From assembly GCF_000972845.2 (NCBI RefSeq), contig NC_040027.1, positions 13,197,760 to 13,261,759 on the forward strand: DNA of 64,000 nt, in the 5' to 3' direction. The stretch's first letter is position 1; every line of letters begins with the position of its first letter. The DNA is from Larimichthys crocea. Its lineage: Eukaryota > Chordata > Actinopteri > Sciaenidae. Of the stretch, positions 35,301-45,110 are shown piece after piece. Below the pieces are notes generated by a model. The model had not been told where the DNA came from, ran no database searches, and saw nothing but the letters and a program-made list of their open reading frames with translations. The position numbers were made by a program, and so were the translations under genes.

Positions 35301-38300
35301 TAGTCTCAGCCTCGTTCTCCTTGTCCTTCGTTTGTCTCTCCTGACACATTTTATTTCACTTTGGTTTAGACTCGTATCCTGTCACACAACGCAACAATCC
35401 AGCCTAAAGTCTGAATGAAAATGTGTAAAAAAAAAAATACTTTATATTTTATTATATGATGCAGCATTAAGAGGTCAGTTTACTCAGTGTTTACTCTCTA
35501 AAACTCACCAACTTATCGGGTGTTATTTTATTGTCTGAAGCATTGACATCATTCATTATTTCAGCTAAAATATTTCTGCCCATAAAACTGAATTCACTTC
35601 AATACCAGCAGTTTCTTCACCACTTAATTTTTTGCTTTGTTTACGTCACACTGCTCTCCTTCACCTCACTTTACTTTACTTCAGCATTCTTAGTTTGCTT
35701 CTCTTAATTTTACTGCACTGCACTGTACTTCACTGTGCTGTACTTCACTTCACTGAACTTCACTGCACAGTATTTAATTTAACTTACTTTAATTGTAATC
35801 TAGAGCACTTAGTTTTGACTTCACTTTACTGTATTCTACTTCACTTACAGTCACTTCGCTTAATTTCACTTTGCTTACGTCACACTGCTCTCCTTCGCTT
35901 CACTTTATTTTACTTTAGCATCCTGAGTTAATTTGACTTCACTGCACTCGACTTAACTTAATTTTTCCAAACTGCTCACTTTCAATGTACATTCACTTAA
36001 CGTCCCTTCACTTTCCAAACTTCCCAAACTTCCCAAACTTTTCCAGTGACCACAGCAGGGTCAGTAAGACGAAACCGACAGTGTATTTGCTGCAACACTG
36101 GGCAGACAGCCAGAAGTGATGCTGCAGCAGTCGTGACCTGAATGCCACATCTTCTGTCTTATTTTCTTTCCTGAGCGCGGCGTAGTTAAACACTCTGTCA
36201 GCCCGACTACCGTCCACACTCACCGGGGCGCTGCGAGTCCTCCAGAGGCGGTGAAGAGAAATTTACCATCGAGGCACTTGACGTGTAAATTCATTCAGAC
36301 AGAGACGGGGTCAAAGTCGTCTTGTTGTGTTGGTCCGCTTCAAGCTTTAATAGTGTAATCTGGATGCTCTCATTTATATCAGTTAGATGAGGCCGGTTTT
36401 AAAAATCCGGCCTTCCAAAGGTCGATGTGACAGTGACAGTAATTCTTCTCTCTTACGTTGCTGGAGTGAAACGGCCGTGACCTGATGGCTGATGCGACCA
36501 CACGCGCTGCTGATGGAGCTCCTGTGGTTTATTGCCACTGCAGCAACTACTACTGTATGTTTCCATGCTGCGGTCGTGTTACACATACAGTCGGGGTCAT
36601 TTATTTGTGCCTGCCTGCATGTCAGTTGATGGATTTTCGTAGGTTTCTTTGGGTGCAGTTTGAAAGCGGCAGCATTAGCCTGTTTAAGCCATCACGAAAG
36701 CCGAGGCATTTCAATTGCCACCACAATGGAGACAGCAGCAGCCCGTAGAAATTAGTGGATCAAATTCACCAAATCCAACATTAACAGATGGGAAATGTTG
36801 CGGGGAAAAAGTACAGAAGGTGCTGCCTCGTAAGAAAACCTTCAACTTTCACAACTAATCTTGCAGTCTTGCTATGAGCTGAACTTAACCTTTATGTTTA
36901 GGGCCTGTCTTCACACTCGTGCACTATTAACCTCTCTGCTGAATGAAAGCAGGTGGTGATATTTTATACGTTATGTCTACAAGAGAGTAATGGCTAAAAT
37001 GCAGCAAGGAGATGCAATAAAAGCAAGTTAATCCATCATGGCTGCCCCTGGGCAGGCAGGAAGCCGCGCCTGGAGAGCGCTACATCGTCATCCCTGCAGG
37101 GAACGTCTCTGATTTATCCACAGTCAGTGCAGACACATTTCATCCTGCCTCTTTAGCAGCTCCTTCATATCATTTAACCTCGACATGGCATCAACGCTCT
37201 GAGTAGGAAGCGATCTTTTATCGTACGCTGACCAGTCTGTGTGTGATTTAATTTGCTTTTGTCTCCGCTGCAGGAGGAGAGCAGTGTGAAGCCTGAAGAA
37301 CAGGGGCCACGCTCTAGATTTGGTCCAAGCACTGAAGACTTGACAAATGCGTCAAAACAGGTCAGAACTGCAAACGTAGCATCCACCTGACGACCCCTCG
37401 GTCTCTGCACGGGTCTCTGAATGCCTCTCAGACATGTCTTCATTGATGGAGGGACACCACCCACAGCTGAACCTACTTTACACCCTGACATCAACATCAA
37501 ACTAGATGTTAGAAACTAGTTTTATTTTTTGTGTCTTTGTTTCTCTGATGAGCATAATTTTAGTTTCTGACTTTTCTTTCAGGACGTGATTGGAGTTTCT
37601 CACAGTCAACCACCACAGAAGCCAGTTCGCAGGAAATACCACCCAGAGAGCCAGAACCTGGAGGCCGTGCCTCCATCTGCCATGCCGTTTCCTACCCCTG
37701 CCAAGTCTACTCAAAAGTTAGTTACAAACAAGTTTACTTTTCAACTGAAATGTTGATATATTGAGTAGAATTAGCTCAAAATAGTAGCAGAAGACAAAAT
37801 ATTTGTAAGGTGACTCGTGTTAAAGCTGCTAAAGGAAGGGATCAGATGACTAAATGTGACTTAAAGCAAATAATTATCACGTATGTCTGCAGGTACCCAC
37901 AGCTTTTTAGCCTTTTTTAGCCTGTTTTGGTTTCAGTTGTCTTGATTCACCCTCTTCGCTCACATCAGCATCGTTTTCAGCCGCAACAAGCAGCTGTTTT
38001 TGATGGAAAAGCTCAGAAACTTCCCCTCTGGATGCTGCCTGACACCAGACAACAGAGAGAGACATGTTTGAACATTTAGCAGCTTAAAGAGATGTTAGAG
38101 AGCGAAGCAGACCTACATTCAGGAGATAAGACTCCAAACGAACGCTAACGTTAGGCCATGTCTGCTTTGATATGTGAATAAGCCATGTTTATAAGCTGAT
38201 AATATGTCAGTGTAGCGTTCACAGTTAATCCAGATTTAAGAAAAGTATCGTCAGGTGATGGTTAACCCCCAAAAGCTTCCAGATAGGAGAATTTAACAGA

Positions 38301-41300
38301 CATTAATGCACGACTAATGACTCTAGCATGTGTTCTCCTGTCTCCTTATTGACTAGACGGCTCATTCAAACTGTCAGTGCAGGAGAAGGTGAACATCAAT
38401 AACAGCAGTGACTGCCAGCAATGGCTGGATGACTGACGTAAAATCCCCGTACTTAAATCATCATTCGGCGTCGACTGTCTTTGAGTGCAGCAACGCATTG
38501 TTTCACTTTAATTTGAGGCATTTAATCCTCTCGTACCCAGCTCTTATCCTGCTATGTTATCTTCTTTTATCTTTCTAGGAAATTAATTTAAAACCTGATA
38601 AAAGTGAATAAAATTCTCCTTCTCAGGTTGTCCAAACAGAAGAGAGAAATCCAGATGGCGATCCGTAAAAACAAGGAAACCAACGCGGTGCTGACACGTC
38701 TCAATAGCGAGCTCCAGCAGCAACTCAAGGTCAGCCCGTCACTCGTAGATGCAACCGTAACAGTCTGTGTACAGTACACTCCTGAAGGAGGGTGTGTTTG
38801 TCTATGTGAGTGGGTGCGGACTACATTAGTGGCTGGCCGCAGTGACTTTTTGACATTCCCTGCCCTCCTCCTCCTCCTCCTCCTCATCCTCATCCTCCTG
38901 CTGCTCCTCTGGGACACTGTGAAATGGGAAAATACACAGCTCAATCAAAGGTCAAGGACTTAAAGGTCTAGCGTGTCAGATTTAGGTGGAAGAAATGGAA
39001 TATAATACACAAAAGTGTGTTTTAATTGGTGTATAATTACTTGAAAATAAGAATCGTTACCTTAGAATGAGACTTTTATATCTACACACACCGTGGATCC
39101 TGCACTAGGTTCTCCATGTTGACATATAAAGAGTCATATGTGAAGCTCAGTGTATGGTGGCTTTCTGCCGCCTATCAGCTGGACCTGGCAGGCTGAATGA
39201 AGCCTGGTTGCTCAAACAAGCCGCCTGTAACAGCACCTACCTGTCAATCAAAGCGTCAACGCTGTTAATTCTGCATAACTTTAAGTCTTAATATAACCTG
39301 AACAGGTGAGTTCTATATAAATTCACCCTCAGTACAGTTGTCATGAACGGGGAAATTAGCTATAGAGACCAAAACTGTTTTTTGTACCAGGCTGTAAACA
39401 TGTTTATTTCTGCTGTGAAGTTGGACATTTGAACATGGGGACTTATGGAGACTGACTCATTCTGGAGCCAGCCTCAAGTGGACGTTTGAGGAACTGAAGT
39501 TCTTGGCACTCTTTTTGCATGATTGAACCACCATGTCTCTACAGAAGTCCAGGATTGACAAATTAAACACTTGTTCCTCTTCCTTTCACATTTTTTGCAA
39601 CCACCTTCACGCTAGAAAGGAGAAGGTGAGACGAGGAGTTTGCAACTACACCACTAGATACCACTAAGTGCTACACACGGCTCCTTTAAAACACATCAAG
39701 CAGAAGAGCGTGGTGGCATTCACGTTCACGCTGATTTCGACCGTGTGTGTGTTCTCAAATGAGCGCGACAACAAAGACTCCCGCTGGTCCAACTTGGTGA
39801 AAAGCTCGGAGCTCCGAACTGTCTGCTCCGCTCGCCGTCACTCATAGCTGAACTAATGGCACAGACTTGGCTGTTTGCTTTGGGGATCTGCCTGTGGCAC
39901 ACGTATTCACATTTGGAACACATGCTGCATGCCTGTCATTCTCCTCGTAAATGATCCAGTGGCGAAACCTTCACGCTCACATGCAGCACTTTTATAGCTT
40001 TAGTGCCGCAGAGGCTCAGGAAAAAAGAAAGAATACAGCTGAATCCAAAAAGGTAGTTTGAGCGTACGATAGATTTTAAGCTTTTATAAGATCATTCGTC
40101 TTCCTGTAGTACTCCAGGATATCATTGATTCTTTTTCTGCTTGTTCCTCAAAGCATCTGTGGAATTTTGCAGAGAAAGGCGTATGTGTCTTTATATAGAT
40201 TCAGGCCTTGTTGAAATACCAAACAGCCATTGGCATTCACAACTGTCTTCTTTAAAATAGAGCGTGTGGGCCTGTCAGGCATCCAACTGAAACAGGGTGT
40301 GTAAGGAAAGACAAGGAGGCTGGGAGGAAAGGAACTGCTCTTTTCTTGACTTTTTCCTCCCCTGAAATTGAGACATTTGAAATAAAGACACATGTAGTAG
40401 AAGGAAATGTTCATGGATACCAAAAATGTGTTAGCCTTGTAATCCAACCTTTACTATCATTCTGCAGAAGGAAGTATGTGTCAGTACTTTGACTGATATT
40501 TTGACATTTGTTGGTCGATGTGTCCAAGTTTTTCCAAGATATCTTGACAACGTGATTTCCAGCAGAGGATTCATCGTTTTCATGATCTGTTTTCTCAAAC
40601 CTCCATCAGGCAACTTCCATAAAATAAAATCTAACGGATAGACTGCCTTTAAATTTACTGAACAGACATTACGTTTTAATTATGCTGCGCTTACGCCAAA
40701 CCCTCGTCTTTTCATGCAGGATACCTCCCCCGTGCAATGAGCAGATTGCCATGAATCTAACTTATGACCTGTTTCCCAACATCCAAAGTCGTATTATCAT
40801 AAATCTAAGAGGTCACAAAATGATTTGTAAGACATTATTATATGTTGCACAGTGAGTCACAGACCCAGTAATAAAACAGCACATGTTGTGTCACTGCCTT
40901 CCAAAAAGCTTCTTCCTCCTTAATCACGAACACATTGAACGGGAACTTTAAATGGTGTGCCAGTTGTCTGATTCAGCCTCTGTTTGCACTGAATCATTGA
41001 AATTAAATAAGATTTAAATTGAAGAAATTTTCATTTGCTAACAGACAAACATCAAGCAAGGTCAACAACACACGACATAGCAGTCCCACACTAGTTGGAA
41101 GAGTAACTAGCAACTAGAAGCCCAGCTCGGCGTCTGTCTTTCAGTTTTTATTTCACCAAGCTCTCGCCAACGACTAAAGGTCAGTCCCAGATTTATTCCT
41201 ATCTGGCGGCTTCTTACTCGGTCACTCTCTCCTTTTGTCATCTTAGCTCCCTCCATCATTGTCTTCTTTCGATCTTTTCACCTCTGTCATTATGTCCATA

Positions 41301-41917
41301 GAGAAAGGTTACACAATGCTGCTTTAAGTGCCTCACAGCACACAAAGACTTGGTAACCACCGAGGACAATCTTCGTGTGCCGTCCAACACTTTTATATTT
41401 GCGGTGTAATGAACTTTAAAGAGCCACTTTAGCGGACAGATCATAGTTATGGAGCACGGGCAAACAACAAAAGCTTGTGAGCTAGTTAAGGCAGTCAACC
41501 CGAGTTCACCTCGACACTCACATGCCAACTGTTGGAGTGATGAGGTGATGATGGCGACTCCTCAGTCCCTGCTGAGCTGAGCTCTCTTGTGGGGAGTGAC
41601 AAGGTCAGAGTCAAGGTGCCAAATATCAACACTGTACATATCCTACTGAGCTGACCTTGTGGCCTTCAGCTCTAGTGCCACCCTCAGGATAATATTTACA
41701 TTTTTACATTAGATTTGATGGTGTAATAAACATTAGGTGCCTGTCTTGTTCTAAAGTATGGCAAATAAATCAGATAATGTAATTATTTATACATCATAAT
41801 GAGGCGTTCAGAGTGCAGTGATCAAAGATGTTTGTTCTGTTGCTGCAGGTTGTTCACCAGGAGAGGGTCACCTTGGAGTCCCAGCTGGATCTTCTGCGAC
41901 CTCTGGCCTCGACGTGA
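22884..41917 (+). CDS. reps2: RalBP1-associated Eps15-homology protein 2, complete
   Basis: An endocytic adaptor that in vertebrates binds RALBP1 and NPF-containing partners downstream of Ral and growth-factor receptors. The 19 exons are 22884-23063, 26886-27009, 27348-27505, 29381-29483, 30239-30345, 30433-30577, 30656-30719, 32406-32574, 32665-32718, 32910-32988, 33150-33224, 34136-34184, 34279-34415, 34722-34783, 34881-34970, 37274-37360, 37583-37716, 38627-38729 and 41849-41917. All phases fit and the product is 662 residues (human about 660). EH domain 1 spans about 15-100 ([20 protein letters not shown]). EH domain 2 spans about 245-335 ([18 protein letters not shown]) with a canonical EF loop [12 protein letters not shown] at 297-308. 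Proline-rich motifs are [10 protein letters not shown] (453-462) and [10 protein letters not shown] (489-498), SH3-type ligands. The C-terminal coiled coil (606-655, [21 protein letters not shown]) is the RalBP1-binding end. The N-terminus lacks the Ala/Gly tracts of the human protein. The nhs gene follows downstream, as in human. Confidence 0.96.
23611..24005 (+). repeat. Interspersed repeat family A, long copy 4
   Basis: The longest clear + strand copy. In order it carries AGACTGTATAAATATGGACC, TGGTTGCTCAAACAAGC, CTGTCAATCAAAG, AACTTTAAACCTTAATATAA, TTCACCCTCAGTACAGTTGT, GGCTGTAAACATGTTTATTT and CAGCCTCAAGTGGACGTTTG. It is a useful reference for aligning the other copies. Confidence 0.7.
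24985..25290. repeat. Interspersed repeat family D, copy 1
   Basis: Blocks such as CTCCCTATCAGCATCCCCC, GACAATGAATCCTAATAACT and ATAGCAATCCATCCAGTAGT are shared with sequences at 44560-44870 and near 47640. It resembles an abundant fish repeat I know by sight, but I cannot name its class. Confidence 0.55.
25569..25750 (+). repeat. LINE-tail-type interspersed repeat
   Basis: It contains GGTACTCCGGTTTTCCTCCC, ACAGTCCAAAGACATACAGA, GGTGACTCTAAATTGG, a CAGCTGGGATTGGCTCCAGCC block and a GGATAAGCG end. This is a very common vertebrate, especially teleost, repeat, with part of its middle deleted here. It is non-coding. Confidence 0.7.
26345..26440 (-). repeat. Interspersed repeat family A, fragment 5
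   Basis: It carries only the reversed right end of the family (AACTGTAATTCCTCAAATG, CCACTTGAGGCTGGCTAC, GAGTCAGTCTC). Confidence 0.6.
28205..28325 (+). mobile_element. RTE/Rex3-like LINE, short 3' fragment
   Basis: The segment from about CCGAACCCGCTGGAGGGACT to GAAGATGGATGGA matches the 3' coding end of the RTE-type LINE fragment at 42963, including the GGACTACATA and GAGGAGCTGGA blocks. It lies in reps2 intron 3 and is too short to code for anything. Confidence 0.7.
29275..29310. repeat. (GA)n microsatellite
   Basis: A GA-rich dinucleotide run about 70 bp before reps2 exon 4; it puts purine-rich sequence close to an acceptor site. Confidence 0.9.
29630..29775 (-). repeat. Interspersed repeat family A, copy 6a (inverted partner)
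   Basis: It contains GTGAAGTGAAGCC, CTTGTTTGAGCAACCGG, CTGACGTCACGGAG and GTCCATTCTTTATACCGTCAG, that is, the family in reverse orientation with the middle missing. It faces copy 6b about 100 bp further on. Confidence 0.65.
29880..30165 (+). repeat. Interspersed repeat family A, copy 6b
   Basis: It is in + orientation with the ATAACTTTAAGTCTTAATAT, TTCACCCTCAGTACAGTTGT, CCAGGCTGTAAACATG and CAGCCTCAAGTGGACG blocks. It ends about 75 bp before reps2 exon 5. Confidence 0.7.
31070..32030. repeat. About 1-kb minisatellite in reps2 intron 7
   Basis: Roughly twenty units of about 43-50 bp, each combining a variable number of AGCTT repeats (TTAGCTTAGCTTAG), the palindrome TTAGTTAACTAA and the block CATACTGTACTGCTAGCA. 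Unit length varies mainly through the number of TTAGC repeats. The array fills most of the intron between the exons at 30719 and 32406, which together encode the second EH domain. Confidence 0.95.
33240..34005. repeat. Direct duplication in reps2 intron 11
   Basis: The segment 33248-33423 and the segment 33828-33985 share, in the same order, a TTTTAACGTGG block, GAACGCTTTG, CACTTTCACTGT, AATCGTTCCT, CACATTTGGTGAAC (TACATTTGGTGAAC in the second) and AGCACACTGCAGAGTT. They are diverged copies about 580 bp apart. The sequence between them includes unique GC-richer DNA near 33455-33600. Confidence 0.8.
34971..37273 (+). other. reps2 intron 15 with ACTTCACTT-rich tract
   Basis: The 2.3-kb intron has a low-complexity zone (35630-36010) rich in CACTTCACT/ACTTTACTT words. 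Within it a segment starting TTTACGTCACACTGCTCTCC at about 35639 recurs at about 35876, so it contains a tandem duplication of roughly 240 bp. No extra exon is seen. Confidence 0.75.
38961..39690 (+). repeat. Interspersed repeat family B, copy 4, host of a nested family A insertion
   Basis: It starts TTAAAGGTCTAGCGTGTCAG and ends GTGCTACACACGGCTCCTTTA, inverted termini typical of family B. Between about 39175 and 39515 it is interrupted by a family A copy. It lies in the last intron of reps2. Confidence 0.7.
39175..39515 (+). repeat. Interspersed repeat family A, copy 7 (nested)
   Basis: It carries TGGTTGCTCAAACAAGCCGC, CTGTCAATCAAAGCG, TTCACCCTCAGTACAGTTGT, GGCTGTAAACATGTTTATTT and CAGCCTCAAGTGGACGTTTG, inside a family B copy. 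Confidence 0.7.
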
Positions 41918-42903
41918 CTGAAGTCTTGTTAGAGCCACTCACGTGTCACCTTTTTTTTAATTAAAAAAAAACATCTCTATCAAACATGAACGTTTGAGTC
42001 AAGATACAGAAAGCAGATTGTCATGAATTGATAATAAATGTGAAGGTTTGACAACGGGGACAAACATCCGAATGTTACCGTATTACTTTTAACGATGTTT
42101 TTCAGGATTGAACCATTCGTTGTTTTGTTTTTTTTCACTGTATGATATGCATGTAAAATATCATCGTGGCGCTCTAACTTATTTTTTGTCTTTTGATTTC
42201 CCATAAATCTCATCATGATTACAACACGTTTTAATGACGGAAAATCGAGTACTCTCAGTTTGTCACAGTGTGTGGATACAGAGTGTTTTCATGAGTATCC
42301 ACATGGGGTCTAAAGCAAGCGATGGTGCTACAGATTGGTTTCTAAATCTTATTTTTTGCATCATTACGTATCAATAGACTTGATTGTTGTTACGACGTAA
42401 ACACTGGAACATGGGGCTATGAGGACAATGAGGAATGTTTTGACACTGGATTTGTATCAAAAAATTATGTTTTACTTGAAAATTTGCCCCATCTTTAATG
42501 TAACCACCATCTTTTTTTAATCTCTTTATGTTTATCATGATATGAAGACTTTTTTCTGCACCATTAAAACCCAAACCAATTCTGGAAAAGAAAACAAATG
42601 AGCACAATATTCTTCTAATGTTCTGCAAGATAGATTTCAAAACAGCTGATTTCTCTGTACGAGCAGATGTGGTTTTGATTTTATCTATGCAAAGATGTGG
42701 TGCTGCTTAAACTTGCTTTAGACCATTTCCCCCCACCCACACACACACATCCTGGATTGATCATGATTGGTAAATGAAGTGGTTGAAATACATGATGGCA
42801 TGCTTGATACTGCATGTTTGCTATAATGATGTGAGTATTTGGACTGTAAATTCACCTTAAATGATGCACAACTGAGCTCTGGGCTGAAGTAATCAAACTA
42901 ATC

Positions 42904-42909
42904 AATAAA
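42904..42909 (+). promoter_or_regulatory. reps2: Candidate poly(A) signal of reps2
   Basis: AATAAA followed by a T-rich GCCTATTTTTATTGCTTG stretch, about 1 kb after the stop codon. A second AATAAA lies at 42033. The long form with its U-rich downstream context looks better. Confidence 0.5.
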
Positions 42910-42962
42910 GTTGCCTATTTTTATTGCTTGTAATTCTTTTATTTTACTTATTTCTCTGCTGG

Positions 42963-43590
42963 AAAATGGTGGACTGCTCCCTACGGGTGGGGGGCGAGTT
43001 GCTGCCCCAAGCAAAGGAGTTCAAGTGTCTTGGGGTTTACGGTGATGGGAAAATGGAGACAGGCCAACGGGTTTATGTGGTGTCATCAGTACTGTGGACG
43101 TTGTTCTGGACCATTGTGAGGAAGAGGGAGTTCAGCCTGAAGGCAGAGCTCTCGATTTTCCATCCATCTACATTCCAACGCTCACCTATGGTCATGAACT
43201 TTGGGTAGTGACCAAAAGAATCGCGGATACAAGCTGCCGAAATGAGCTTCCTCCATCAGATGGCTGGGCTCAGCCTTAGAGATTGGTTAAGAACTGGGAC
43301 ATCCGCAGGGATTAGAGTCAAATGGAGCCAGCTGAGGTAGTTCTGGCCTCCTGGCAGCCTTCCTTTGGAGGTGCTCTGGGAACGTCCAATTGGGAGGAGA
43401 CCCCGGGTCAGACCCAGAACCTGCTGGAGGGACTACATAGCCCACTTCAGCTGGGAATGCTTCAGGATCCCCCAAGAAGAGCTGGAATGCATTCCTCGAG
43501 AGAGGGACGTCTGGAATGTCCTGCTAAACCTGCTGCCACCGCGACCTGACCCTGGATAAATGGAAGAAAATGGATGGATAGATAGATGGA
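42963..43590 (+). mobile_element. RTE/Rex3-like LINE, 3' coding fragment
   Basis: Frame-shifted reading frames spell the C-terminal end of an RTE-clade reverse transcriptase: VDCSLRVGGELLPQAKEFK, TYGHELWVVTKRI, GRRPRVRPRTCWRDYIAHF and ERDVWNVLLNLLPPRPDPG. The copy ends with the ATGGATGGATAGATAGATGG-type tail characteristic of these elements. Several frameshifts make it non-functional. It lies just downstream of the reps2 poly(A) signal. Confidence 0.88.
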
Positions 43591-44459
43591 CAGAAGAGTA
43601 TCTGTTGGAAACATTGTTTTACCCTTTGTGTTGCGTAAATCTGAGCAGAAAACGTGCAAAACTTCTTAAGAAATGTCTCGAACTGTGTGTGAAAAACTGA
43701 ACTGAAATTCCAAAAGCTCACTTGTTCAGATTCCAAAGATGGTGACATTGAAGTTTGGACACATTAACAGATGAATCAGAAGACATTATTGAATTACTGG
43801 AATGAGAGCCAACGAGATCAAACAGTCTGCAGTCATAACCCTCCGGCTCTCGCATAGCAGCTGCGCTTTCTCCGACACAGACATAACAACCGAGGGTCAA
43901 GCAGATCACCACTGATGGCTGTATTCCCAGACCCCCCCCGGCCACAGCCGTCCAAAAATATCCACTGACACACTTGACTCCCATTTAGACACCTCACAGT
44001 TATTTCTCTCTCATTCATGTTGCGTTCAAAATACATACTGGCTCCAAGTCCTCCAACAAGATACTTTGAGATTCATCCAGACATCAAGTACTTCCGTTAG
44101 TACCCCTCTGTGTAGTAGACTGTGTACTTCCCGGCGTAGTTTTCTAATTTTAGCTGGGTAGCGTCATCTCAATTTGTATACAGCCATTGTGCACGTACCA
44201 GAAATGATGATTGCTAAATTTTGCCATTTCTTCATCAACAAAGTGCAACCGTGCAGAGCATCACCTTCCACTACATAGCCAAAATGGTGACCACTGAGCG
44301 CAAGTGTCCAGCGCTATGAGTGCACCACCTGGGTACTCACTGTACATAACTGACAGCATGAACGCACTCATGTACTCAATATAGCAAGTGTAAGTATGGA
44401 AGTACACAAATTGAGACACAGCACTGTTTTTTTTAGCCGTGCAAGGCAGCATGACTCAT

Positions 44460-45110
44460 GGGATAGCTCTGTGTTGGTCAGTCCGTCCATTCACTTTTGT
44501 CCATCTCAACAACGACTGCCGTGACATTTTATACAGATGTTCATGTTCCCCAGAGGCACCAATAATCCATGGTGTACAGACAATGAATCTTAATAACTTC
44601 GGTGATCCCTTGACTTCCTGTAGCGCCAACATGAGGTTGACATTCGGTGGTTTTTCACATTGAAATAACTCAACTACTCCCAAGACATTTTCCAAAGACA
44701 TGCATGTTCCCCAGAGGATGAACCCTGCTGACTTTGTCTCGACATCTGCTAGATCTATTGGCACCAATAATCCATGATGAATCCAAACGATGAATCTTAA
44801 TCATTTTGAGTGACAACTATTGAATTTATGGATGGATTACCATGAAATGTGGTGCAGACCTTCAGGGTGATCTTCTGACTGTTGACCACCATCAAAATAT
44901 AAGTATCACAATACTAATGATATTCCAAGAGCAAATGTTTGCATGTTAACGTGCTGATTGCTAATTAATAGACATCACACCTACGCACCATCAGCCTTGT
45001 TAGAGTGAGCGTGTTAGCGTGCAAATATTAGCTCAAAGCACTGCTCTGCCTAAGTATATATCCTCACAGAGCTGCTAGCACGGCTGTAGACTCTTAGTCT
45101 TGTTACAGCT
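44460..45110. repeat. Interspersed repeat family D, copy 2
   Basis: GACAATGAATCTTAATAACT, a GGATGGATTACCATGAAATG block, a GCATGTTAACGTGCTGATTG block and GAGCTGCTAGCACGGCTGTA are recurrent blocks of a common fish repeat, partly duplicated inside this segment (44580 and 44790). Its class is not certain. Confidence 0.55.

Larger units (their letters stand above)
38730..41848 (+). other. reps2 intron 18
   Basis: This 3.1-kb final intron contains the nested A-in-B repeat and otherwise unremarkable sequence up to the TTGCTGCAG acceptor. The start of the intron stays in frame for about 70 codons, so intron retention would add an unrelated C-terminus. Confidence 0.75.

Noticed and set aside
38604..38963. 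A 119-codon ORF extending reps2 exon 18 into the intron.
   Set aside because: The clear GTCAGC donor at 38730 and the fitting last exon at 41849 explain the gene; the extension is intronic read-through.
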